The notes: generated from the letters alone by a model not told the origin. 28,579 nt of DNA from Clostridiales bacterium (GCA_019418225.1 DYCF01000051.1:1-28579); one strand, 5' to 3'; shown: positions 7,400-15,726, counted from the stretch's first letter. Program-made: numbers and translations.

Positions 7400-8389
7400 A
7401 TGTGCACAGCACTAAGTATTCAATCTAAGGAAGAAAAAATCTTTTTCGGAAGAAATATGGATTTGGCGTATAACTTTAATCAGTCACCAGTTTTGTTACC
7501 CAAAAATTATCAATATCAGGATAAGGTGACAGGTGAAAGCGTGCATATAAAAAGAGCAATATTAGGGATGGGGGCAGTGATAGATCAACATCCTGCTATG
7601 GCTGAAGCTATGAATGAAAATGGGCTTGCCTGTGCTGGATTAAATTTTGCACGCTATGCTTATTTTGAAAAGACAATCAAAGAGAATAAGAAAAATATTG
7701 CACCTTATGATTTTATATTATGGGTATTGTCAAACCATGATACAGTAGAGGAAGTAGCACGTGAAATGGAGAATATCGAGTTGGTGGATGTTCCTATTAA
7801 TGAGAAAACACCAATCCCTACGCTGCACTGGATGATTACAGATAAAAGTGGAAAATCGTTAGTGGTGGAAAAGACAAAAGAAAGGTTAAGTGTCCATGAA
7901 AATCCAGTAAATGTCATGACGAATGATCCTACCTTTGACTGGCATGTTACGAATTTAAATGAATATATGAAGTTAGAGCCTAAGCACCCAGCCATTGTAA
8001 AATGGGGAGAAAAGGAATTAAAAGGGCTTGGTATAGGGGCAGGAACGCTAGGGATGCCGGGTGATTTTGCTTCTGTTTCTAGATTTGTAAGAATAGCTTA
8101 TGTAAGATCACATATGACGGAGATTAGGAATGATGCAGAAGCATTAGCACAGTTTTTCCACATGCTTGATTATGTTGAGATGGTTAAGGGTGGTGTGATA
8201 ACAGAAGAAGGGCAAGAAGATATGACATTATATTCTTCATGTATGGATTTACAAAAGGGCATTTACTATTATAAGACATATGAAAATAACCGTTTAAATG
8301 CAATAGATATGTTTAAGGAAAGTCTTGATAATGGCAAAATGAAAATTTTTCCATATGCGGCAGTGCAAGATGTTAATTATCAAAATTAG
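7400..8389 (+). CDS. Choloylglycine hydrolase family protein (bile salt hydrolase / penicillin V acylase)
   Basis: This encodes a 329-residue N-terminal nucleophile hydrolase, the same length as clostridial bile salt hydrolases. Starting at ATG 7400, Met removal exposes Cys2 as nucleophile. All canonical active-site residues fall at exactly the textbook numbers: C2, R18 and D21 (GRNMD), N82 (GLNF), N175 (MTND) and R228 (VSRFVR). Asn rather than Tyr at 82 points towards bile salt amidase more than penicillin V acylase, though N-acyl-homoserine lactone and other amides remain possible. An upstream GTG at 7388 is in frame but would bury the nucleophile. AGAGGTG at 7384-7390 serves ATG 7400. There is no signal peptide, so the enzyme is cytoplasmic. 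It forms a single-gene unit between two terminators. Confidence 0.9.
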   Translation: MCTALSIQSKEEKIFFGRNMDLAYNFNQSPVLLPKNYQYQDKVTGESVHIKRAILGMGAVIDQHPAMAEAMNENGLACAGLNFARYAYFEKTIKENKKNIAPYDFILWVLSNHDTVEEVAREMENIELVDVPINEKTPIPTLHWMITDKSGKSLVVEKTKERLSVHENPVNVMTNDPTFDWHVTNLNEYMKLEPKHPAIVKWGEKELKGLGIGAGTLGMPGDFASVSRFVRIAYVRSHMTEIRNDAEALAQFFHMLDYVEMVKGGVITEEGQEDMTLYSSCMDLQKGIYYYKTYENNRLNAIDMFKESLDNGKMKIFPYAAVQDVNYQN

Positions 8390-8426
8390 GATGATATGAA
8401 GAAGTAGAAGAAGAGTAAGAGATAAG

Positions 8427-8466
8427 AAATAGCATTCACGAATTAAAGGTGTGAGTGCTATTTTTA
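8427..8466 (+). terminator. Terminator after the choloylglycine hydrolase gene
   Basis: AAATAGCATTCAC pairs with GTGAGTGCTATTT across a loop, followed by further T. It is related in sequence to the terminators at 142 and 7231. Confidence 0.88.
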
Positions 8467-8485
8467 ATAAGGAAATAAATACAAA

Positions 8486-8514
8486 TTGACGTATCATGAA
8501 ATAGAAGGTATAAT
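8486..8514 (+). promoter_or_regulatory. Sigma-A promoter of the second cold-shock gene
   Basis: TTGACG (8486-8491), a 17-nt spacer and TATAAT (8509-8514). It is the counterpart of the promoter at 1171-1199, and part of the spacer is shared (ATGAAATAGAAGG here, GTGAAATAGAATG there). Confidence 0.87.
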
Positions 8515-8520
8515 AATAAC

Positions 8521-8659
8521 ATATTCAGTAGTTGTTTATAGCTTTAATTTTGATTTACATGTTATTAGAGATTATATACATTGCTTGATGTAATCTGTAA
8601 TATTATGTGAATTTTTAGTTCCATTTTCATTGCAGAAATTTATATTAGGAGGTACCAAC
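8521..8659 (+). promoter_or_regulatory. Structured 5' leader of cold-shock gene 2
   Basis: This leader of about 140 nt is nearly identical to 1206-1352. The outer stem uses TTTACAT in place of TTCACAT, still pairing with ATGTGAA through a G-T pair. The inner stem AGATTA/TAATCT is unchanged, while the loop varies (GCTTG versus GCTCG). The T-run after the stem is shorter (five T). The Shine-Dalgarno region TAGGAGGTACCAAC is identical. Confidence 0.65.
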
Positions 8660-8857
8660 ATGACAGGTACAGTTAAATGGTTTAATGCAGAAAAAGGATT
8701 CGGTTTCATTCAAAGAGAAGATGGAGATGATGTATTCGTACATTTCTCAGCTATCCAAGGAGATGGATTCAAAACTCTTGAAGAAGGACAAAAAGTAAAC
8801 TTCGATATTACTAAAGGGCCACGTGGCGCTCAAGCAGAAAACGTTACAAGAGCATAA
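8660..8857 (+). CDS. Cold-shock protein, CspA/CspB family (copy 2)
   Basis: This encodes a 65-residue cold-shock domain protein with the same RNA-binding motifs as copy 1 (KGFGFI, VFVHFS). Differences include Q22 for E and T39/E42 for S/D, all conservative. The open frame extends upstream to 8630, but AGGAGG at 8648-8653 and the match with copy 1 place the start at 8660. It has its own promoter, leader and terminator. It presumably acts as an RNA chaperone like its twin. Whether the two differ in temperature response cannot be read from the sequence. Confidence 0.96.
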   Translation: MTGTVKWFNAEKGFGFIQREDGDDVFVHFSAIQGDGFKTLEEGQKVNFDITKGPRGAQAENVTRA

Positions 8858-8867
8858 TTTTGTAACC

Positions 8868-8906
8868 AAAAAGGTATAAGCTAAATTTTAGCTTATACCT
8901 TTTTTT
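8868..8906 (+). terminator. Terminator of cold-shock gene 2
   Basis: AAAAAGGTATAAGCTAAA pairs with TAGCTTATACCTTTTTT and ends in a T-run. From here to the CIRCE element at 9081, about 170 nt, no gene or convincing signal was seen. Confidence 0.93.
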
Positions 8907-9080
8907 GTTAGATAAAAATACTGTTAACTAAAGATAAAGAGGATAGAGAAAATTGAAAAGGGGAAGGGCTTATTTTGTTTTGCGTGATTGAGTTTTTAAT
9001 GGCATTAGGTGGAATTGAGAAAATAGCGAGTTAAGGCCCTAGGGGTAATTGCAAGGTGTATTATAAAATTTTTAAAAAAA

Positions 9081-9107
9081 TTAGCACTCACCTGTTGACA
9101 GTGCTAA
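9081..9107 (+). promoter_or_regulatory. CIRCE element (HrcA operator)
   Basis: TTAGCACTC, nine bases, then CAGTGCTAA. This matches the CIRCE consensus TTAGCACTC-N9-GAGTGCTAA with one mismatch. CIRCE is bound by the heat-shock repressor HrcA. The -35 of the hsp20 promoter lies inside it. Confidence 0.92.
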
Positions 9108-9123
9108 CAAACGGTGGTATATT
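9095..9123 (+). promoter_or_regulatory. Sigma-A promoter of hsp20, embedded in CIRCE
   Basis: TTGACA (9095-9100), 17 nt, TATATT (9118-9123). The -35 hexamer spans the CIRCE spacer and right arm, so bound HrcA would block RNA polymerase directly. Confidence 0.87.
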
Positions 9124-9244
9124 ATATTCAGAACAAAGGAAGAGGGAAATAAAAAAGTAACACTCAAATCCCAAGTTCAAAAAATCAAAAAAATTAGTTT
9201 CACCACGGCATACATTGTCGCTTATAAAAAAGGAGGAATGACTT

Positions 9245-9679
9245 ATGTTAATGCCTAGTATTTTTGGAGAAAACTTATTTGATGATTGGATGGATTACAA
9301 ATTCCCAGATATTGACAAAGCTTTATATGGTAAACATGCAAAACAACTTATGAAAACTGATATCAAAGAGACAGATGAAGGTTATGAAGTTGCTATTGAT
9401 TTACCAGGCTTCAAGAAAGATGAAGTGAATGTAGAGCTTAATAACGGTTATCTAACCATTAGTGCAGCTAAAGGACTAGATAAAGAAGAAAAAGATAAAA
9501 ATGGCAAATACATTAGACAAGAACGTTATGCAGGTAGTATGAGCCGAAGTTTCTATATAGGTGAGAATATCACAGAAAAAGATATTCATGCTAAATATGA
9601 AGATGGTATCTTAAAACTCGATTTTCCAAAAGAAGAGAAGAGAGTAATAGAAAATAAACATTATATTGCAATTGAATAA
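9245..9679 (+). CDS. Small heat-shock protein, Hsp20/alpha-crystallin family
   Basis: This encodes a 144-residue ATP-independent holdase chaperone. A short N-terminal arm (residues 1-37) precedes the alpha-crystallin domain (about 38-135), with YEVAIDLPGFKKDEVNVEL, the RQERYAGSMSRSFYI strand pair, and the conserved DGILKLDFPK near its end. A C-terminal IAI matches the IxI oligomerisation motif. AAGGAGG at 9231-9237 precedes ATG 9245. The promoter and CIRCE operator lie 120-160 nt upstream, so heat induction through HrcA is expected. It is a single-gene unit closed by the terminator at 9708. Confidence 0.95.
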   Translation: MLMPSIFGENLFDDWMDYKFPDIDKALYGKHAKQLMKTDIKETDEGYEVAIDLPGFKKDEVNVELNNGYLTISAAKGLDKEEKDKNGKYIRQERYAGSMSRSFYIGENITEKDIHAKYEDGILKLDFPKEEKRVIENKHYIAIE

Positions 9680-9707
9680 TAGTTAGGCAGTAGCCTATTT
9701 AACATAA

Positions 9708-9744
9708 ATGCTCCAAAGGAGAAATCCTAAGGAGTATTTTTTTG
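9708..9744 (+). terminator. Terminator of hsp20
   Basis: ATGCTCC (9708-9714) pairs with GGAGTAT (9731-9737), and an inner GGAGAAATCC segment can extend the fold. Seven T follow. Confidence 0.8.
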
Positions 9745-9772
9745 TGTAATAAATAAAAATTATACTAAGTTA

Positions 9773-9799
9773 TAAAATTTTATTATTTATTGTCGATAA
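9773..9799 (+). promoter_or_regulatory. SigD (sigma-28) type promoter of the chemoreceptor operon
   Basis: TAAA (9773-9776), a 15-nt spacer and GTCGATAA (9792-9799) match the motility sigma factor consensus TAAA-N15-GCCGATAA with one change in the -10. It lies about 50 nt upstream of the chemoreceptor start, which is the kind of gene SigD controls. Confidence 0.83.
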
Positions 9800-9851
9800 A
9801 TAGTACATATGTGTTTTGGGTACGAAAGAATTATTAAGAGGAGAGAAGGGC

Positions 9852-11903
9852 ATGAAAGATAAGATTAATAGTAAAAAATATGGGAAGCTACAGAGCATTA
9901 AAATGCAGTTATTAATGGCATTTTTTGTACCAGTATGTTTTGTGATTCTAGTAGGCGTAACAGCCTATAATAAAGCATCTAAGGGAATCATTGAAAACTA
10001 TAAAGTAGCTACAGAAAAATCTATTTATATGACAGCAGAGTATGTGAGTTATGGGTTTGAAAATGTAAAAACTATAGCAGTAGACTATCTAACAGATGCA
10101 AACTTAACTCAGTATTTGAAGGGAAAGATGGCGGATGATGCAGTAGGACAAGTCGAGTTTACTGATAGTGAGAAAGCAACACTAATTTCTAAAAACTTAT
10201 CTACACCGTTTATATCTAATATTTATTTGTTTTCTAATGATGTCTATTCATTATCTACAAGTGCAAATTCTGTCACAGGATTTTATGATACCTATAAAAG
10301 TACTGACCAGGGAAAACGGATACTAGAAGGAGAAAATGTGTATCATTGGGTAGGCGAAAGTTCTAATATGGATGAAGTATTTGGCGTAGATTCAGAAAGC
10401 TATGGGATAAGATTAATCAAACGCTATTATGATACAGAGGCTTGTGTTGTCATTGATGTAGACAAGAATAACCTTCAAGATATACTAAGTAGGTTAGAAC
10501 TTGGCGAAGGAAGCATGGTGTCGCTTATATCTAGTGATGGTGTAGAGTTACTTCAAACAGGCGAGAAGAAGAATATGATTTATGGTACAGATTTTTATAA
10601 TATGGCAAAGGAATCTAGCTACCAAAGTGGTTACATAGAAAAAGTAAAATATGATAATAACTCATATATGTTTTTATTTGCCAAGATTGAAAATGCAGAT
10701 GCAATGATAGGTGCACTTGTACCAACTAAGGTTATTACAGCGCAAGCTGAAGACATAAAGTATTGGACAATTATTATTGTTATTATAGCAAGTATTATAG
10801 CGGTCATAATAGGGATTAAGACGGCTATGGGTATTAGCAGCAGTATTCATAAGGTAACAGATACTTTAGGACTAGTAGCTGAAGGAGATTTAACCGCCAA
10901 GTTAGAGATTGAGCGAAAAGATGAATTTGCAGTACTGGCAGACCATATTAATCATATGATTGAGCAAATGAAGGGATTAATATCAAATGTCAATGAATTA
11001 GGGGGTGTCGTTTCTAATTCTGTTCAGAATATGGTAAGTTTCACAGGACAGTTTACGCAGTCTACAGAGCAAATTGCTGTAGCGATAGATGATATAGAAA
11101 AGGGACTTACACAACAAGCAACAGATACAGTAGAGTGTGTGGATCAAATGAATGGATTATCTACAACGATTAACCAGGTGCATACACAGACTCAGGCGAT
11201 TCAAGAAATTACTGGAGAAACAAGCCGAGTTATTGGAGAAGGATTTGCACATATGGAGATATTAAATAGCAAATCTAAGGAAACGACAACGATTACTAAA
11301 GATGTTATTGAAACAATGGAGATGCTTCAAGAGAAGTCTAAGGCAATTGAATCAATTATTAATGTGATTAATGGCATTGCAGAGCAAACTTCATTATTAT
11401 CGCTTAATGCATCTATTGAAGCAGCTAGAGCAGGTGAGGCTGGTAGAGGATTTGCAGTAGTGGCTGATGAAATTAAAAAGTTGGCAGAAGGAAGCGTTAA
11501 GGCGACAGGTGAAATACGCTATATCATAGATGAGATAGGAAGCTCGACAGGTACGGCAGTAGGGAAGGTAAGAGAGGCAAGTGAAATTATTAGTTCCCAA
11601 GAAAAAGCTGTAACTGATACAACGGTAGCATTTAATAAGTTATACAAACAAGTAGAGTATTTAATTAGTAATCTTAAAGAGATTACAATGAAGGTTAAAG
11701 GCATGGAACAGCAGAAGGAGACTTCTATTGGCAGTATAGAGAGTATTTCAGCTGTAACAGAAGAGATTGTAGCCACAATATCTACTGTAAGTAATCGTAC
11801 GACAGAGCAAAGTGGTACATCTACCAAGTTAAATGGATTGGCTGAAAATATGAGTATGCAAATAAAAGAGATGGAAGAAGCTATTCATCAGTTTAAGATA
11901 TAG
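9852..11903 (+). CDS. Methyl-accepting chemotaxis protein
   Basis: This encodes a 683-residue membrane chemoreceptor. A short cytoplasmic start is followed by TM1 (about residues 19-40), a large extracellular sensor domain (about 41-303, probably double-Cache-like by size), TM2 (304-327), a HAMP domain (about 328-380) and a long helical signalling domain. The hairpin tip, which contacts CheA/CheW, is plain: SLLSLNASIEAARAGEAGRG within about residues 512-548. No C-terminal CheR-tethering pentapeptide was seen. AGGAG at 9839-9843, 8 nt from the ATG, sets the start; an in-frame TTG at 9816 is unlikely. The gene has a SigD-type promoter, and the solute-binding lipoprotein starts 10 nt after its stop. 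Confidence 0.96.
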   Translation: MKDKINSKKYGKLQSIKMQLLMAFFVPVCFVILVGVTAYNKASKGIIENYKVATEKSIYMTAEYVSYGFENVKTIAVDYLTDANLTQYLKGKMADDAVGQVEFTDSEKATLISKNLSTPFISNIYLFSNDVYSLSTSANSVTGFYDTYKSTDQGKRILEGENVYHWVGESSNMDEVFGVDSESYGIRLIKRYYDTEACVVIDVDKNNLQDILSRLELGEGSMVSLISSDGVELLQTGEKKNMIYGTDFYNMAKESSYQSGYIEKVKYDNNSYMFLFAKIENADAMIGALVPTKVITAQAEDIKYWTIIIVIIASIIAVIIGIKTAMGISSSIHKVTDTLGLVAEGDLTAKLEIERKDEFAVLADHINHMIEQMKGLISNVNELGGVVSNSVQNMVSFTGQFTQSTEQIAVAIDDIEKGLTQQATDTVECVDQMNGLSTTINQVHTQTQAIQEITGETSRVIGEGFAHMEILNSKSKETTTITKDVIETMEMLQEKSKAIESIINVINGIAEQTSLLSLNASIEAARAGEAGRGFAVVADEIKKLAEGSVKATGEIRYIIDEIGSSTGTAVGKVREASEIISSQEKAVTDTTVAFNKLYKQVEYLISNLKEITMKVKGMEQQKETSIGSIESISAVTEEIVATISTVSNRTTEQSGTSTKLNGLAENMSMQIKEMEEAIHQFKI

Positions 11904-11913
11904 GAGGCATAAG

Positions 11914-13230
11914 ATGAAGCGTATAGTAGAAGTACTTATGATAGCAGCATTAACACTTAGTGTAACAGCATGCAGTAGCATGTCGCAGGAGATGACGATA
12001 GGTACATCCATAGAGCAATCTAAAACAGAAGAAAATCAGACAATTGATGTATGGTGTTGGGATGCAGCTTTTAATGTATATGCTATGGAGGAAGCGGCTA
12101 AAATTTATGAAGCGGCTCATCCTGAAGTAAGTATTAATGTAGTAGAGACTGCCTGGGTAGATATTCAAGAAAGGTTGACAACGGCTGTTGTTTCCGGTCA
12201 GGAAGAATTACTGCCAGAAATTTTATTAATTCAAGATAGTGCATTAGCAAAGAATATTATGGCGTATCCAGGTGTATTTGCAGACTTAACAGATTCAGGA
12301 ATTAATTTTAAGGATTTTGCTAGTTTCAAAACACAATTAGGCAATATAGAGGGGAAACAGTATAGTGTACCTTTTGATAATGGGACAGCTATTACAGGTG
12401 TGAGAACAGATATTATAGCAGAAGCTGGCTTTACAGTAGAGGACTTTACCGATATTACTTGGTCAGAGTTTATTGAGAAAGGGAAAGTTGTACGTGAGAA
12501 AACAGGTAAGCCAATGCTTACAAGTCAAATGAATTCACCAGATTTAGTACTTCTAATGTTACAAAGTACAGGGAATTGGTTATTGCAAGGTAATGAGCCT
12601 TACTTTACACAAAATAAAGCATTAAAAAGAGCTGTAGAAGTATATGTAGAATTAGTAAAAACAGGTGTTTTAGAAGAAACAAATGATTGGAATAATTACC
12701 TTAAGACAATTCAAACAAGTAGTGTGGCAGGTGTTATGAATGGTTGCTGGATTACAGGAACACTAAATGCCAATGAAGACCAAAAAGGACTTTGGGAGAT
12801 TACAAATATTCCAAAGCTAGATGGGATAGAAGGCGCTACTAACTACAGCAGTCAAGGTGGTGCAAGCTGGTTAGTCGTAGAAAGTGCAAGTCAAAAGGAC
12901 CTTGCGATAGAGTTTTTAAAAGACACATTTGGAAGTAGTGTAGCACTTTATGAAACTATTTTACCTTCTTCTGGCGCATTAGCATCCTATATACCAGCAG
13001 GTAAAAGTAATGTTTATGCCAAGGAACATGAATTCTTCAATAATCAAAAGGTTTATGAAATGATTACTAATTATGCGACCAAGGTGCCACAAGTAACATA
13101 TGGTGTATATAATAATGAAGCACGTAATAGAGTAGGGGCTGCCATAACTAAAATTGTTAATAATGGGATGGATATGGATGTGGCCTTAAAAGAAGCAGAA
13201 GTTTTATTTAAGCAAGATTTACAAGAATAA
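11914..13230 (+). CDS. Extracellular solute-binding lipoprotein, family 1 (sugar type)
   Basis: This encodes a 438-residue lipoprotein. The signal peptide ends in the lipobox SVTAC with Cys20 as the lipidated residue. The mature part is a family-1 binding protein: IDVWCWDAAFNVYAMEEAAKIYEAAHP near the start, GKQYSVPFDNGTAITGVRTD in the hinge region, and GGASWLVV with SQKDLAIEFLKD late. Such proteins usually feed carbohydrate ABC importers, but no permease or ATPase gene is next to it. It lies 10 nt behind the chemoreceptor (AGGAGG at 11902-11907) and ends in a terminator. It may therefore present a ligand to the chemoreceptor rather than to a transporter, or serve a transporter encoded elsewhere. 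Confidence 0.92.
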   Translation: MKRIVEVLMIAALTLSVTACSSMSQEMTIGTSIEQSKTEENQTIDVWCWDAAFNVYAMEEAAKIYEAAHPEVSINVVETAWVDIQERLTTAVVSGQEELLPEILLIQDSALAKNIMAYPGVFADLTDSGINFKDFASFKTQLGNIEGKQYSVPFDNGTAITGVRTDIIAEAGFTVEDFTDITWSEFIEKGKVVREKTGKPMLTSQMNSPDLVLLMLQSTGNWLLQGNEPYFTQNKALKRAVEVYVELVKTGVLEETNDWNNYLKTIQTSSVAGVMNGCWITGTLNANEDQKGLWEITNIPKLDGIEGATNYSSQGGASWLVVESASQKDLAIEFLKDTFGSSVALYETILPSSGALASYIPAGKSNVYAKEHEFFNNQKVYEMITNYATKVPQVTYGVYNNEARNRVGAAITKIVNNGMDMDVALKEAEVLFKQDLQE

Positions 13231-13235
13231 AAGAA

Positions 13236-13281
13236 GGGGTATCTACGAAATCATTTAAATAGTTTCGTAGATACCTTTTTT
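13236..13281 (+). terminator. Terminator of the chemoreceptor operon
   Basis: GGTATCTACGAAA (about 13238-13250) pairs perfectly with TTTCGTAGATACC (13263-13275), followed by six T. Confidence 0.95.
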
Positions 13282-13316
13282 GGTGTTAAAAATAAGTGGG
13301 AGTAATTCTAATAAAT

Positions 13317-13325
13317 TGTTATAAT
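13317..13325 (+). promoter_or_regulatory. Possible extended -10 promoter of fbp
   Basis: TGTTATAAT is an extended -10 (TGnTATAAT). No good -35 is visible 17 nt upstream. It lies about 80 nt before the fbp start. Confidence 0.5.
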
Positions 13326-13403
13326 AAAAGTATAAGATTAAGAAAATAAATAATAACATAACGTTAAATCTAAAAAATAATTTAGGTAAAGGTTGGTGTG
13401 GGG

Positions 13404-15290
13404 ATGTCAGAGGAAAAAAAATATCTACAACTTCTTGCGGAGAAATATCCTTCTATTCAGGCTGTGTGTAGAGAGATTATTAATTTAAATGCAATTTTGA
13501 ACTTGCCTAAAGGGACAGAGCATTTTATGAGTGATATACATGGAGAGTATGAGGCCTTTTGTCATATATTAAATAACTGTTCAGGGGTTATTAGAGAAAA
13601 GGTAGACCGTATATTTGGGGAAAAATTAAGTGATACGGAACGTGAAGAAATCTGTACACTAATTTATTATCCTATAGAGAAGTTAGAGCTTATCAAACAG
13701 GAACATGATGTAACAGAGGATTGGTATCGCATGGTACTCGGTGAACTTATTGAGATTGCAAAAATGCTTTCATCAAAGTATACGCGTTCTAAAGTGAGGA
13801 AGGCTATGCCGGAGGACTTTGCTTATGTTATAGATGAGCTTTTACATGTGCAGAAGGATGAAGATGATAACCAAGTGAGGTATCATCAAGAAATTCTAAA
13901 TACAATTATTCAGATTGATAGTGCCGATGAATTTATTATTGCTTTAGCAGGACTTATAAAGAGATTGGCAGTAGACCATTTACATATTGTAGGCGATATT
14001 TATGATAGAGGACCTTATGCGGATAAGATATTAGATTTGCTTATGGCATATCATTCATTAGATATTCAGTGGGGAAATCATGATATTCTTTGGATGGGAG
14101 CAGTAGCAGGAAGTAAGGCATGTATTGCAAATGTTATTCGTAATAATATCAGATACCATAATATGATGATTCTAGAAAGCGGCTATGGGATTAGCTTAAG
14201 AAATCTTGCGTTATTTGCAGAGAAAACTTATAAAAATAAAGAACCTATGGAAGCTGCATTTAAAGCGATTTCAGTGATTTTATTTAAGTTAGAGGGAGAA
14301 GTTATTGAAAGACATCCTGAATATCAGATGACTGATAGGATGTTACTTCATAAAATGGATATGGACAAAGGAACGGTTGAAATAGAAGGGAAAATATATC
14401 ATTTAGAAGATGCTGATTTTCCAACTATAAATAGAGAAGCACCTTATGAATTATCAAAGGAAGAAGCTGAGATTATGGAAGAGCTTAAGGCTGCCTTCGC
14501 TAATAGTCAAAGGTTACGTTCCCATATTGAATTTTTATATGAAAAGGGGAATATGTACCGTAAATATAATAATAACCTTTTGTTCCACGGGTGTGTACCT
14601 TTAGATGAAAGTGGTAACTTTGAAGGAGTAGAGCTAAATGGTAAGATTTATAAGGGAAGAAATTATTTAGATTATGCAGAAAGAGTTGCTAGAAGAGCAT
14701 ACTTTGGCAATCATAGTAAAGATGATTTAGATTTTATGTGGTACTTATGGTGTGGTAAGAAGTCCCCATTATTTGGGCGAACAATTAAGACGTTTGAGAG
14801 AACATTTATATCAGATCCAGAAAGCTGGCAAGAAGAAAAAAATACATATTATAAGTTTTATCACATGGAAAAGACCTGCAATATGATTTTAAGAGAATTT
14901 GGTTTGTATTCACCTATGTCACATATTATCAATGGACACACACCTGTTAAAACAGGAAATGGTGAACAACCTATTAGAGCAAATGGAAAGCTTATGGTAA
15001 TTGATGGCGGATTTTGTAAGGATTATCATGAGACGACGGGCATTGCAGGCTATACCCTTATCTATAATTCACATGGCTTAAGACTTAAGGCACATCAACC
15101 TTTTGAAAGCGTTTATAAAGCACTTAGAGAAAATAAAGATATAGAATCTAGCTCAGAGATGGTGGAGACAGAAGCTTTCAGGGTAATGGTTAAAGATACA
15201 GATAATGGTCAACGTATTCGTAATGATATTTCTGACTTAGAAAAATTATTACATGCTTATCGAGAAGGCGAAATCGAAATAAAACGGTAA
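13404..15290 (+). CDS. fbp: Fructose-1,6-bisphosphatase, class III
   Basis: This encodes a 628-residue enzyme that dephosphorylates fructose-1,6-bisphosphate to fructose-6-phosphate in gluconeogenesis. Size and sequence are those of the Firmicutes class III enzyme, unrelated to class I. Metallophosphatase motifs run in order: FMSDIHGEYEAF (about residues 41-52), VGDIYDRGPYADKILD (about 196-211), WGNHDILWMGA (about 219-229) and NGHTPVKTGNGEQ near the C-terminus. WCGKKSPLFGR lies between. A GTG at 13398 is in frame two codons earlier. The ATG at 13404 reads MSEEKKYLQLLAEKYPS, the usual N-terminus, and is preferred; AAAGG at 13388-13392 is the only ribosome binding site and is somewhat distant. 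No terminator follows; the SASP promoter begins 45 nt on. Confidence 0.96.
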   Translation: MSEEKKYLQLLAEKYPSIQAVCREIINLNAILNLPKGTEHFMSDIHGEYEAFCHILNNCSGVIREKVDRIFGEKLSDTEREEICTLIYYPIEKLELIKQEHDVTEDWYRMVLGELIEIAKMLSSKYTRSKVRKAMPEDFAYVIDELLHVQKDEDDNQVRYHQEILNTIIQIDSADEFIIALAGLIKRLAVDHLHIVGDIYDRGPYADKILDLLMAYHSLDIQWGNHDILWMGAVAGSKACIANVIRNNIRYHNMMILESGYGISLRNLALFAEKTYKNKEPMEAAFKAISVILFKLEGEVIERHPEYQMTDRMLLHKMDMDKGTVEIEGKIYHLEDADFPTINREAPYELSKEEAEIMEELKAAFANSQRLRSHIEFLYEKGNMYRKYNNNLLFHGCVPLDESGNFEGVELNGKIYKGRNYLDYAERVARRAYFGNHSKDDLDFMWYLWCGKKSPLFGRTIKTFERTFISDPESWQEEKNTYYKFYHMEKTCNMILREFGLYSPMSHIINGHTPVKTGNGEQPIRANGKLMVIDGGFCKDYHETTGIAGYTLIYNSHGLRLKAHQPFESVYKALRENKDIESSSEMVETEAFRVMVKDTDNGQRIRNDISDLEKLLHAYREGEIEIKR

Positions 15291-15334
15291 TAAAAAGGTT
15301 TATATATATTAACATTTATGGACAAATTTTCATA

Positions 15335-15363
15335 GAATAGACTTATTTTTTTAACACATAATA
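15335..15363 (+). promoter_or_regulatory. SigG-type forespore promoter of SASP gene 1
   Basis: GAATA (15335-15339), 17 nt, CATAATA (15357-15363) fits the SigG consensus GnATR-N17/18-CATnnTA fully. The block TATGGACAAATTTTC just upstream is repeated before SASP gene 2. Confidence 0.83.
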
Positions 15364-15432
15364 TGACTATAACTTCGCGTTAAATTAGAAGTTATGATCG
15401 ATTATCTTCAATACTATAGGAGGAACAAAGTC

Positions 15433-15627
15433 ATGTCTAACAATAACAATAGTTCATTTGATTCAATGAAATATGAGGTGGCTAGAGAAGTCGGAGTACC
15501 TTTAAAACAAGGTTACAATGGAGATATTACAGCTAGAGAAGCTGGAAAAATCGGTGGAACAATTGTTCAAAAAGTATTTGAACAATATAAAAATGCTCAT
15601 GGAGACGCAAGCAATATGAATCAATAA
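15433..15627 (+). CDS. Alpha/beta-type small acid-soluble spore protein 1
   Basis: This encodes a 64-residue protein that coats DNA in the dormant spore and protects it from damage. The germination protease site is visible as KYEVARE (residues 13-19). The second conserved helix follows as GDITAREAGKIGGTIVQKVFEQ (residues 29-50). An Asn/Ser-rich N-terminus precedes them. ATAGGAGGAAC at 15417-15427 sets the start; the longer frame from 15394 has no ribosome site. It has its own SigG-type promoter, and SASP 2 at 15892 is a close paralogue, identical through most of the core. Forespore expression and GPR cleavage on germination are inferred from the family. Confidence 0.95.
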   Translation: MSNNNNSSFDSMKYEVAREVGVPLKQGYNGDITAREAGKIGGTIVQKVFEQYKNAHGDASNMNQ

Positions 15628-15679
15628 AATGAGTCTACAATAACTCATTTTAAGGTGCCTTTTGTTAGGCAGATAGTAA

Positions 15680-15726
15680 AAAATGCTTTGTATACTTAAC
15701 AAAATGTTAAGGGTACAAAGCATTTT
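15680..15726 (+). terminator. Terminator of SASP gene 1
   Basis: AAAATGCTTTGTA with TTAAC pairs with GTTAA and TACAAAGCATTTT, giving a long stem ending in TTTTAT. A smaller hairpin, AAAATGAGT with ACTCATTTT, lies at 15626-15651. The terminator at 16134 is a sequence relative. Confidence 0.85.

Noticed and set aside
9816..9851. TTG-initiated N-terminal extension of the chemoreceptor
   Set aside because: It lies upstream of the good AGGAG site at 9839-9843 and adds nothing typical of the family. ATG 9852 is better.
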